This document shows positions 55,459 to 63,299 of a stretch of DNA of 64,000 nt, in pieces; within the stretch, counting starts at the first letter, position 1; the number at the start of each line of letters is the position of its first letter. The stretch comes from Hymenobacter cavernae. GTDB lineage: Bacteria; Bacteroidota; Bacteroidia; Cytophagales; Hymenobacteraceae. The notes beneath the pieces were generated by a model that did not search any database, was not told the origin of the DNA, and saw only the letters and a program-made list of their open reading frames with translations. The DNA lies in NCBI RefSeq assembly GCF_014641455.1, contig NZ_BMHT01000003.1:429921-493920 (forward strand). The letters run 5' to 3'. Both the position numbers and the translations under genes were made by a program.

Positions 55459-55486
55459 TTTGCAACCTTCTGGTAGGCTATCTTTG
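55459..55486 (+). promoter_or_regulatory. Candidate promoter of the DnaQ/GIY-YIG gene
   Basis: TTTG at 55459-55462 and TATCTTTG at 55479-55486 (consensus TAnnTTTG), with a 16-nt gap that is slightly short for the Bacteroidota sigma-A pattern (17-23). It is about 45 nt upstream of the TTG start at 55533. Confidence 0.55.
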
Positions 55487-55532
55487 TTAGCAATACCTAG
55501 CCTATTTTTTTGTCCTTGCTACCGTCTCGCTT

Positions 55533-57014
55533 TTGTACGCTATAGTTGACCTGGAAACCACCGGCGGGCAGCCCACCCAAGACCGGATTACGGAAGTTGC
55601 CATTTACATCCACGATGGCACGCAGGTCGTGGATCAGTATTCGACCTTGTTGAATCCTGGACGGCCTATCCCCTTCTTTATCACGCAGCTCACCGGCATC
55701 ACCGACGACATGGTGCGCGACGCGCCCAAGTTTCACGAGGTGGCCCGCAAGATTGTGGAGCTGACAGAAGGCTGCGTGTTTGTGGCCCACAACGTGCGCT
55801 TCGACTATTCTTTTCTGAAGAAGGAATTTGCGGACCTAGGGTATAACTACTCGCGCAAAACGCTCTGTACGGTGCGCCTGAGCCGCTCGCTCATTCCGGG
55901 GCAACCTAGCTATAGCCTGGGCAAGCTGTGCCAGAACATCGGGATTCCGTTGGAAGGCCGCCACCGCGCCGCCGGCGACGCTGCCGCTACGGCCATCTTG
56001 TTCGACCGGCTCCTGAAAATAACGCAGCAGGAGGAAGCCCTAACGAAACCCAGTATTAGTGCCGCCGAAACCCTGGCCGCCGTGGATGCAACGGCGCCCA
56101 GCGGCCAGAAAAAAGCCAAGCAGCCTAGCCCGAAGCGCGTGGCAGCGGTGCAAGAGGCAATCAAAACGGCTTTGCTCCCACCCAACATCACGCCGCAGCA
56201 GGTGGCGGCTTTGCCCCAGGAAGCGGGCGTGTATTACTTCCACAACGAGCAGGGCGAAGTGATTTATGTGGGCAAGAGCATCAACATCTACAAGCGGATT
56301 CAGCAGCACTTTGCCATCGATTATAAGTCGCGCAAGAGTCTGGAGTTCAAGAACTCTATTTCGGATATTACGTGGGAATTGACGGGTTCGGAGCTAATCG
56401 CGCTGCTCTACGAATCGCACGAAATCAAGCGCCTGAAGCCACTTTATAATCGGCAGCAGCGCCGCTCGGTGTTTCCAGCCGGCATTTTCCTGCGCACCGA
56501 TGAGCAGGGCTACAAGCGCCTCTACTACGGCCGCGCCGACGACCACGCGGCCTCGCACCCGCTCATTGCGCTCACTAATCAATTTAAGGCCAAAGGCTTT
56601 CTGTTTCACAAGGTTGCCAAGTTCAACCTATGCCAGAAGCTCTGCGACCTGTACAAAACGCAAGGCGCCTGCTTCGACTACCAGGTGCACCGCTGCAAGG
56701 GCGCCTGCCTAGGTTTGGAAGCACCTGAGGAGTACAACAAGCGCGTGGAAGAAGCTATTGAGTCGTTCACCTTCGAGCACAGCTCGTTTGTGGTGATTGG
56801 GCAGGGCCGCACGGAGCTGGAAAAAACGGTGGTCGTCGTCGAGCACGGCCGCTACCTAGGTTTTGGCTACGTGGATGCGGAGACGTTTTCGGCGCGCAGG
56901 CTGGCTGATTTCAAAGAGGTCATTACGCGCTACAACGACAATAAGGACGTGCAGCAGATTATTCGCCAGTACCTGCGCACCAAGCACAAAGACAAAGTCA
57001 AGATTTTCAAATAA
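55533..57014 (+). CDS. DnaQ-type exonuclease fused to GIY-YIG endonuclease (Cho/UvrC N-terminal-like)
   Basis: A 493-residue fusion. Residues 1-165 are a DEDDh 3'-5' exonuclease (YAIVDLETTGGQPTQDRITE with Asp6/Glu8; FVAHNVRFDYSFLKKEF; GRHRAAGDAAATAILFDRLL with the His-Asp pair). Residues about 228-315 are a GIY-YIG nuclease (GVYYFHNEQGEVIYVGKSIN; GSELIALLYESHEIKRLKPL). A Cys-rich segment near 360-400 (KLCDLYKTQGACFDYQVHRC) follows. The UvrB-binding and HhH parts of UvrC are missing, so this resembles Cho-type incision enzymes with proofreading-like exonuclease. The TTG at 55533 keeps the exonuclease start. It probably acts in DNA repair. Confidence 0.9.
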   Translation: MYAIVDLETTGGQPTQDRITEVAIYIHDGTQVVDQYSTLLNPGRPIPFFITQLTGITDDMVRDAPKFHEVARKIVELTEGCVFVAHNVRFDYSFLKKEFADLGYNYSRKTLCTVRLSRSLIPGQPSYSLGKLCQNIGIPLEGRHRAAGDAAATAILFDRLLKITQQEEALTKPSISAAETLAAVDATAPSGQKKAKQPSPKRVAAVQEAIKTALLPPNITPQQVAALPQEAGVYYFHNEQGEVIYVGKSINIYKRIQQHFAIDYKSRKSLEFKNSISDITWELTGSELIALLYESHEIKRLKPLYNRQQRRSVFPAGIFLRTDEQGYKRLYYGRADDHAASHPLIALTNQFKAKGFLFHKVAKFNLCQKLCDLYKTQGACFDYQVHRCKGACLGLEAPEEYNKRVEEAIESFTFEHSSFVVIGQGRTELEKTVVVVEHGRYLGFGYVDAETFSARRLADFKEVITRYNDNKDVQQIIRQYLRTKHKDKVKIFK

Positions 57015-57212
57015 ATACTATTCCCTGGCTACTCTTTCAACAGCTCACGCCTACGGGAGAAGCACCTAGGTTTTCCCTGAAACATTCTAATTTTATCCTG
57101 TTCATAGGCAATTAGCCGCTTAAAAGTACTACTTTGTAACTCCGCTCTTTTCTGCCTCTTTGCACGTTCCTGCCTCTGACATCAATGTGTACTTTTTTAA
57201 GCGTTCCGCGCG

Positions 57213-57635
57213 ATGCTTGCTTTGCGTTATCCGACTCACGAGTCTCTTTATTTTCATAACAGCCTGGCTAGCATAATCGAGCATAGCTTCGGATACGTCC
57301 GAATCGACTGGCACCCGGTCGTGATTCGCAGCGGTGAGCTGCACGAGGTGTATGGGCAAGTCTTAACGCTGCTACGCGAATCAGGCCTCAACAGGATTTT
57401 ATCCGATCATCAGCTCCGGGCTCCACTCATGCCCGACGATCAGCGCTGGATAGTGACCGATTGGGTGCCTAGGGCTGTGCGGGAGTGCGGCTACGCCCGC
57501 GGTGCCCTCATGCAAGCCCACGATGTTATCAGCCAGCTGACTAATCGCCGCATAACGGATCAGCTACCTGACCGGCCTCTTATCCGTTATTTCGACGACC
57601 TCCACCTGGCGGAACGCTGGCTTTTGGAAGCCTAA
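57213..57635 (+). CDS. Small protein of unknown function (DWxPRA family), paralogue of 40657-41088
   Basis: A 140-residue soluble protein starting at ATG 57213. Alternating strands and helices: SIIEHSFGYVRIDWHPVVIR, YGQVLTLLRESGLNRILSDH, QRWIVTDWVPRAVRECGYAR, and LIRYFDDLHLAERWLLEA. It aligns along its length with the gene at 40657-41088. A weak STAS/SpoIIAA-like pattern is possible, but I do not recognise the family. Upstream, an imperfect inverted repeat (57118-57130 with 57190-57204) precedes the start. Confidence 0.75.
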   Translation: MLALRYPTHESLYFHNSLASIIEHSFGYVRIDWHPVVIRSGELHEVYGQVLTLLRESGLNRILSDHQLRAPLMPDDQRWIVTDWVPRAVRECGYARGALMQAHDVISQLTNRRITDQLPDRPLIRYFDDLHLAERWLLEA

Positions 57636-57646
57636 GCAAACCTAGG

Positions 57647-59311
57647 TCAGAACAGGCGGTGGCGCAGCAGCCAGCCAGCCGCGTCGAACTCCTGCGCGCG
57701 TGGCTGGTACGGTTCCACTTTCAGACCTTTGACAGAGCCGTTGATGGTGTTTCCGTCGCCGCTGTCGTACACCACAATGTTGGTGAAGCCAGGTTTGTCG
57801 GAAGCATTTTGCGCTTTCACCACATCTTGCCCGGCTCCGTCGTAAATACCTAGGGCAAAGCGTGCAGCAGGCAGCCCGTGCAGCTCAAACACATCGTTGC
57901 CGCCCAGCCCGAAGAGCTTGATAGAGCGGGTCTGGTGCGCATCAAATGTGCGCTCATTGAGCAGACTATCGCGGCGGCCGGCTTGCAGGGCAAATACGCG
58001 CACGCGCACCTGCCACTCATTCAGCGGCTCCAGCACAAACCGCTCGGCCAAGTCGGTGCCGGGCAGCTCTACGTCGCGGGCCAGCAGCTCATAGAACTTG
58101 GCCGCTACGGCGGGCAGCTGCTCGCGCCGCTGCCGCAGCTTGGTATCGAATTCTTCGCCGGCCAGCGCGTACACCTGCCGGGGCCACACCGTCAGCGACT
58201 GCCGGATCACGGCATCGGAGAGCTGCTGGCGCATCGAGTCGGCTACTTGCCGGAAGTCGTCGGCCGTGAGGTAGGCTAACAGCGACTTATCCATCGGCAG
58301 CGCGGCGCGGTTGAGCCCTTCCACATCCTGCAACCGAATTTTGCCGTGAAAGCTTTGATAATTGGTTTTTATCCAGCTGATAACGCGCGTCAGCACGCCG
58401 TCGTCGAACTTGAAAAAGGCATGGTCCCGGTCGCGGGGAATGGCCCGGTACACGGTGCCGCCCGCCGTCGGAAAGCTAGCCCACCGCCACTGATCCTCGC
58501 GCCGGCTCCAGTCGCCGAGCCACATATCAAACAGGCGGGCCCGCAGGTATTGCCGCGCATCGACGCGGTAGTGGTGACTGTAAGCTAGGTTGGTAAACGC
58601 CTTGCGGGAGCTTTCGACCCGCGCCGAGCGGCCGAAGTTGGGGCTGTCGCGCTGGTCGCCGTCGGGGCGTTCTTCCAGCAGATATAAAGCATTGGCAAAG
58701 CTAGGTCGGAACTCGCCGAGCGCCGGGTCGTCGGGCACCCACACCAGGCGCGGATTGGTGTAGTACACGCCGGCCGCCTTTGCCAGCGGCGGCACAATAT
58801 AGGCTCCATATGGGTTAATTACGCTGGTCTGATCTTTCATCAGATTGGCAATTAACCCTTTCTGAAAGCGCACGGGCAAGGCTTTGGTGGCGTCCTTATC
58901 GACGGACCGGAGCACGTACTCCACATCGTCGCGGTCGATCAGCCGGAGGTTCTTGGTTTGAAAACTGCCGCCTTCCCGCACCGGCGTGAAGCCACCCGGC
59001 ACGGCCGTGCGCAGGTTGAACACGCGCGCCGGTACGGGCACGGCCCACAGCTTCCGGTAGTGTTTTCCCCAAAAGAGCTGGTGCACAGCGCTGCGCATGT
59101 ACTGCGGTCCGGCGGCCACCTGCACCGTCGAATCGGGGCCGATGGCAGGCAGTGGCCCGATGTGGGCAGCTGGCGCCGAGCACGAGCCGCACAGCAGCCC
59201 ACACCACAGAACCATCACCACAGAACCGCTCCAGGAACAAAAGGAAAAAGGAAGCACAGGTACTAGGATAATGCACGCCACACGGACGGTCGCTCTTATA
59301 CCGCAAACCAT
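57647..59311 (-). CDS. Lipoprotein with CotH/HipA-like kinase-type domain, degenerate active site
   Basis: 554 residues from ATG 59311, or 522 from ATG 59215, which would place a lipobox (LWCGLLCGSC) directly after Met and matches the paralogue better. The body is related end-to-end to the divergent gene at 59386: GKHYRKLWAVPVPARVFNLR; DVEYVLRSVDKDATKALP; INPYGAYIVPPLAKAAGVYY. The region LFDMWLGDWSRREDQWRW and IPRDRDHAFFKFDDG resembles the catalytic loop and metal-binding DxD of atypical (CotH/HipA) kinases, but the Asp-Arg-His of its partner is Ser-Arg-Arg here. A C-terminal domain with RSIKLFGLGGNDVFELHG (RTX-like turn) ends it. Kinase-likeness is my inference. Confidence 0.8.
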   Translation of the reverse strand: MVCGIRATVRVACIILVPVLPFSFCSWSGSVVMVLWCGLLCGSCSAPAAHIGPLPAIGPDSTVQVAAGPQYMRSAVHQLFWGKHYRKLWAVPVPARVFNLRTAVPGGFTPVREGGSFQTKNLRLIDRDDVEYVLRSVDKDATKALPVRFQKGLIANLMKDQTSVINPYGAYIVPPLAKAAGVYYTNPRLVWVPDDPALGEFRPSFANALYLLEERPDGDQRDSPNFGRSARVESSRKAFTNLAYSHHYRVDARQYLRARLFDMWLGDWSRREDQWRWASFPTAGGTVYRAIPRDRDHAFFKFDDGVLTRVISWIKTNYQSFHGKIRLQDVEGLNRAALPMDKSLLAYLTADDFRQVADSMRQQLSDAVIRQSLTVWPRQVYALAGEEFDTKLRQRREQLPAVAAKFYELLARDVELPGTDLAERFVLEPLNEWQVRVRVFALQAGRRDSLLNERTFDAHQTRSIKLFGLGGNDVFELHGLPAARFALGIYDGAGQDVVKAQNASDKPGFTNIVVYDSGDGNTINGSVKGLKVEPYQPRAQEFDAAGWLLRHRLF

Positions 59312-59385
59312 CGGGCAGCGGTTGTACTATTATCTTTTATCGTTCCGTTGCGTTGAAGCTGTTAAGCTGCGTTTTTGATCTTTAC

Positions 59386-60963
59386 ATGGTTTTTCGGTTA
59401 CTCTTCCTCCTCCTCTGCTGGCTGCTGGCTGCTGGCTGCGCCCGACAGAATTTCTTTCAGACCGATGCCCGCGTGCCCGGCGCGGCCCCGCTCGCGCCCA
59501 CCGCTGACAGCGTCCGCGTGACGGCCGGGCGGCACTACAAGGCCAGTGGGTTCCACACCATTTTCTTCGGCCGGCACTACCGCCAAGTCTGGACCACGCC
59601 CGTGACGGTCCCGGTGCTGAATCTGCAAACGACCATAGCAGGCGGTTTGCGGGCCGGCAAGCTAGGTGGTGGGTTTCAGAGCACCAGTATGACGCTGCTC
59701 GGCAACAACGGCCGTGAGTACGCGCTGCGCACCCTCGACAAAGACCCGTACAAGACGCTGCCACCTTTTCTGCGCAAAACGTTTGTGCTGAACTTAGTGC
59801 GCGATGCTACTTCGGCCATCAACCCCTACGGCGCCTTTGTGGTGCCGCCCCTGGCGCAGGCGGCCGGGGTGCTGCACACCACGCCCCGCCTTTTGTACAT
59901 CCGCCCCGACGAGACAGGGCTGGGTGAAAATGCACCTAGGTTTCAGGGCAAGGTGGCTTTGCTGGAAGAAAAGTTTGACGGCAAAAACAACCTGACGCCC
60001 GCTTTCGGCGACGCCCAGGATCTGCAAGACAGTGAGGACGTGCTGCGCGCTCGTTATCAGGAACCTAGCTTTCAGTTCGACCAACTGGCTTTTGCCCGCG
60101 CCCGCCTACTCGACATCTGGCTCGGCGACTGGGACCGGCACGAGGGGCAGTGGCAATGGGCGGTGTACAAAGAGAAAGGCCGCACGCTCTACCGCCCGGT
60201 CCCGAAGGACCGCGACCAGGTGTTCTACCGTTTCGATGATGGGCTGGTGCCATGGCTGGTCAGCCGGCCGTTTATTGTGGGCAAGCTGCGCACGTTCAAA
60301 CCCCATTATGAGAACATTCCTGGCCTGGTCAAGAATGCCCGCTTCATTGATGAGCGCGCCTTGAATGAAGTGACTGACCAGCAGTTTCAGCACCTAGCTT
60401 CCGAGCTGCAAACGCGGCTTTCCGATGATGTTATTCAGGCAGCTTTGCGTCATTTGCCGCCGCCGGTTTACGCCTTGGAAGGTGAGCGCACGGCGGCGTT
60501 TCTCCGGGCGCGCCGGGCTGCCTTGCCTGCGGCGGCCCGCACCTACTATCGCAAGCTAGCTCATCAAGTTACCATCGCCGGCACCGACCAGCCCGAGCGC
60601 TTCGTGGTGCAGCGCCTCACCGATTCGACCACGCTGGTCAGCCTGTACGCCCTTTCCGACAAGGCACCGCTACTTTACCGCCGCACGTTTCGCACCGCGG
60701 AAACCAAACTCATCACGCTACATGGCCTAGGTGGCGAGGACGTATTTGAAATAACCGGCGACGTAAGCCGCAGCATCCGCGTCGACATCTTCGGCGGCCC
60801 AAACCCTGATACTGTGAAGGACACTTCGCACGTGCGGCGCGGCGGCAAAAAGACGTATTATTATGACACGCGCCGCGGCAACACGCTGGAAGCCAGCGCC
60901 ACTACCCGCGACAAAACCCACAAAGGCGTGCAAATGCACGCTTACGACCGGGAAGGAGACTGA
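59386..60963 (+). CDS. Lipoprotein with CotH/HipA-like kinase-type domain, intact motif
   Basis: 525 residues from the ATG at 59386 (an in-frame TTG at 59353 would precede it): signal VFRLLFLLLCWLLAAGC with lipidated Cys18, then GRHYRQVWTTPVTVPVLNLQ, EYALRTLDKDPYKTLPPFL with Lys near 119, LLDIWLGDWDRHEGQWQWA with Asp-Arg-His near 250-252, and PVPKDRDQVFYRFDDG near 273-288, then a repeated acidic beta segment (LITLHGLGGEDVFEITG). By memory, a similar region occurs C-terminal to metallophosphoesterases in some Bacteroidota proteins. Paralogue and divergent partner of the gene at 57647. Role unknown. Confidence 0.85.
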   Translation: MVFRLLFLLLCWLLAAGCARQNFFQTDARVPGAAPLAPTADSVRVTAGRHYKASGFHTIFFGRHYRQVWTTPVTVPVLNLQTTIAGGLRAGKLGGGFQSTSMTLLGNNGREYALRTLDKDPYKTLPPFLRKTFVLNLVRDATSAINPYGAFVVPPLAQAAGVLHTTPRLLYIRPDETGLGENAPRFQGKVALLEEKFDGKNNLTPAFGDAQDLQDSEDVLRARYQEPSFQFDQLAFARARLLDIWLGDWDRHEGQWQWAVYKEKGRTLYRPVPKDRDQVFYRFDDGLVPWLVSRPFIVGKLRTFKPHYENIPGLVKNARFIDERALNEVTDQQFQHLASELQTRLSDDVIQAALRHLPPPVYALEGERTAAFLRARRAALPAAARTYYRKLAHQVTIAGTDQPERFVVQRLTDSTTLVSLYALSDKAPLLYRRTFRTAETKLITLHGLGGEDVFEITGDVSRSIRVDIFGGPNPDTVKDTSHVRRGGKKTYYYDTRRGNTLEASATTRDKTHKGVQMHAYDREGD

Positions 60964-61053
60964 GATGGTGAGATAGTGAGGTGGTGAGTTTAGTGTTCTT
61001 ATTGCGCATATAAAACATCAAACTCACCACCTCACTATTTCACTATTTCACCT
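60964..61053. repeat. GTGAG-rich hairpin between the lipoprotein and topoisomerase IB genes
   Basis: Left arm 60966-60991 and right arm from 61020 onward pair over about 20 bp (TGGTGAGTTT/AAACTCACCA core), with a further partly repeated GTGAAATAGTGA unit on the right. It is of the same GTGAG type as 3505-3575. The right arm includes the stop codon and last codons of the topoisomerase IB gene (61043). Confidence 0.7.
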
Positions 61054-62158
61054 CTTCCAGCATCTCCAGCACCATGTGTTCGGTGGGTGAGAGCAGGTCG
61101 TTTTCGCTGGGGTCGGCGTCGTGTTTGCGCAGGTAGTTGATCAGCTTGTCAGAATTAAACAACTCAACTACCTGAGGATGAATGTAGTATTTACTGCACA
61201 CCGTGGGTGTATTACCTAGGCCGGTGGCCACTTCTTTCACGGCGCGTTTGAGCACTTTGGTTTTGGGTAGGTCTGGCTCTTCGTGCAATACGTTCTCCAG
61301 ACACTCCACCATTTTCACGGTGCCGCCCCAAGTGCGGAAGTCTTTGGCCGAGAGGCTCAGGCCGGTTACATCGTGCAGGTACTGGTTCACGTCGCCCGAT
61401 TCCAACTCGGCGCGGTGGCCGTCGGCGTCGTAGTACTGGAACAAGTGCTGACCCGGAATTTCTTTACATTTCTGCACCAGGCGGGCTAACTTACGGTCGT
61501 GGATGGTCAGATCATGGGGCACACCCTTCTTGCCTACGAAGCTAAACCGCACGTCGTCGCCACTAACCTGCACGTGCTTGTCGCGCATGGTGGTCAGGCC
61601 GTACGTTTTATTTTTCTTGGCGTACTCGCGGTTCCCGACGCGGATAAATGACTGATCCATCAGGTTCAGCACCAGGGCAACTACCTTCTGCTTATCTAGC
61701 TGAGGCCGCTTTAGGTCTTTCTGAATTTGGGCGCGCAATCCGGCCAACTTTTCGCCAAAAGCCCGCAAACGGCTGAACTTGGTAAGGCTGCGGGCGGCGT
61801 CCCAGCCCGCGTGGTAGAGGTACTGCTTGCGCCCTTTGGCGTCGCGCCCGGTCACCTGCAAATGGCTATTGGCCACGGGGGAAATCCACACGTCGGTCCA
61901 GGCCGGCGGAATGACAAAGCTGTGAATGCGCTCAAGCACCTTCTCATCAGTAACGGGCTGGCCTTTAGCATCTACGTACGTAAAGGAGCCGTCGGGGCCA
62001 GGTTGGCGGGTCAGGCCAGGTTTGGTATCGGTGAGGTAGCGCAGCCCGGCTAGCTCAGCCTGGCGTGCAGGGTCTTTATAGAGTTCGTGCGCTTCCTCCA
62101 GCGGAGCGAGCTTCTTTTTCTTGGTTTTCGGACGCGGATGCGTAGCGGCAACTGACAT
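61043..62158 (-). CDS. DNA topoisomerase IB (poxvirus-like)
   Basis: A 371-residue type IB enzyme that relaxes supercoils through a 3'-phosphotyrosine. The basic N-terminus (PKTKKKKLAPLEEAHEL) precedes TDTKPGLTRQPG, VIPPAWTDVWISPVANSHLQ, FIRVGNREYAKKNKTYGLTT, FSFVGKKGVPHDLTI, the KDFRTWGGTVKMVECL helix, and TVCSKYYIHPQVVELF carrying the catalytic Tyr. Length and layout match bacterial TopIB. The C-terminal codons lie in a repeat, so the extreme tail may have been altered by insertion of that element. Confidence 0.93.
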   Translation of the reverse strand: MSVAATHPRPKTKKKKLAPLEEAHELYKDPARQAELAGLRYLTDTKPGLTRQPGPDGSFTYVDAKGQPVTDEKVLERIHSFVIPPAWTDVWISPVANSHLQVTGRDAKGRKQYLYHAGWDAARSLTKFSRLRAFGEKLAGLRAQIQKDLKRPQLDKQKVVALVLNLMDQSFIRVGNREYAKKNKTYGLTTMRDKHVQVSGDDVRFSFVGKKGVPHDLTIHDRKLARLVQKCKEIPGQHLFQYYDADGHRAELESGDVNQYLHDVTGLSLSAKDFRTWGGTVKMVECLENVLHEEPDLPKTKVLKRAVKEVATGLGNTPTVCSKYYIHPQVVELFNSDKLINYLRKHDADPSENDLLSPTEHMVLEMLEEVK

Positions 62159-62410
62159 AGGAGATACAAGGAAGGCACCGCCTAAGGCGGCACTGGTGGT
62201 TTTTCCTCTACGTAGATGCGCCGCGAAAGTAGCGCTGCCTCTGCGTGCTAACCCGCCATCAAGGCAATGTCACGCTTGCTGACAGCGTTAGTTATGCCGG
62301 ATAATATAACCAAACCCTAATATCTATCGTAAGCGTGCCCCACCTGGTTCTGGCACCGTTTTTTCTTTGTTTTTGCTGTTCTATTCACCTTTCCAAGCTC
62401 CTTTCTTTCT

Positions 62411-63220
62411 ATGAAACGCCCCTTTTTGCAGGTTTCTCTTTTCCTTTCGCTGGGTGCCTTGGCTGCTACCGGCGCTGCTCATCCGCCTTACCAGGGCTTC
62501 TCGCTGCTCTCTATCGAAACCGACAAGACCCTAGGTGCCCAGGTGGCGGCCCAGACGGATTCGACCTACCGCGCCAAAGGACAGCTCCTGGACCGCAACA
62601 GCAAGAACGCCCGTGCCTACCAGCTGCTCGATGCCGTGGTGAACCGCGTGCTGAACAGCGGCCAGATCACCTACCGCAAAGACTTCCCTTGGGATGTGAA
62701 GATCATCAAGGATGACGCAACTCAAAATGCCTTCGCCACGCCCGGCGGCCACATCTACGTGTATTCGGGCCTGATCAAATACCTGGATTCGGAAGACCAG
62801 CTGGCCGGTGTAATCGGTCACGAAATTGCCCACGCTGACCGCCGCCACTCCGTTAAGTCGTTGCAGAAGCAGATGGGTGTCAGCATTCTGATGAGCCTGG
62901 TGCTAGGGCAGAACCCCAACCAGCTCGCCCAGATTGCCGCGGGCCTAGGTCAGCTTAAGTTCAGCCGCGACTACGAGCGGGAGGCCGATAACTACTCCGT
63001 GGCGTACCTCAAAGGCACCAATTACTACTCCTGCGACGGCACGGCGGGCTTCTTCATTAAAGCAGAGAAAGCGGGCCAGTCGAACCCGCCCGAGTTCCTG
63101 AGCACGCACCCCAACCCTGGCGCCCGCATCAGCAGCATCCAGGCCAGGGCGAAGCAGCTAGGTTGCACGGGCCGCTCGTCGTCGAGCACGAACCTCACGG
63201 AGCTGAAAAAGCTGCTTTAA
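62411..63220 (+). CDS. M48-family zinc metalloprotease (copy 1)
   Basis: A 269-residue peptidase with a signal peptide (FLQVSLFLSLGALAATGAA) and the zinc site VIGHEIAHADRRHSV (HExxH), followed by the third ligand in YEREADNYSVAYLKG (Glu). No transmembrane helices beyond the signal, so it is periplasmic or released, resembling small BepA/LoiP-type proteases. The open segment QNAFATPGGHIYVYSGLIKY is standard. It is 80 bp upstream of a closely similar gene: a recent tandem duplication. It may degrade misfolded outer-membrane proteins. Confidence 0.93.
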   Translation: MKRPFLQVSLFLSLGALAATGAAHPPYQGFSLLSIETDKTLGAQVAAQTDSTYRAKGQLLDRNSKNARAYQLLDAVVNRVLNSGQITYRKDFPWDVKIIKDDATQNAFATPGGHIYVYSGLIKYLDSEDQLAGVIGHEIAHADRRHSVKSLQKQMGVSILMSLVLGQNPNQLAQIAAGLGQLKFSRDYEREADNYSVAYLKGTNYYSCDGTAGFFIKAEKAGQSNPPEFLSTHPNPGARISSIQARAKQLGCTGRSSSSTNLTELKKLL

Positions 63221-63299
63221 TACTCGCTGCCAGCTTTCTTCCTCAGCAGCACCTAGCTTTTAATCAGTTACTTACCCTTCTACTTCCTTTCTAATCAGT

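Noticed and set aside
55533-57014. UvrC
   Set aside because: The UvrB-binding and helix-hairpin-helix parts are missing and an exonuclease domain replaces them.
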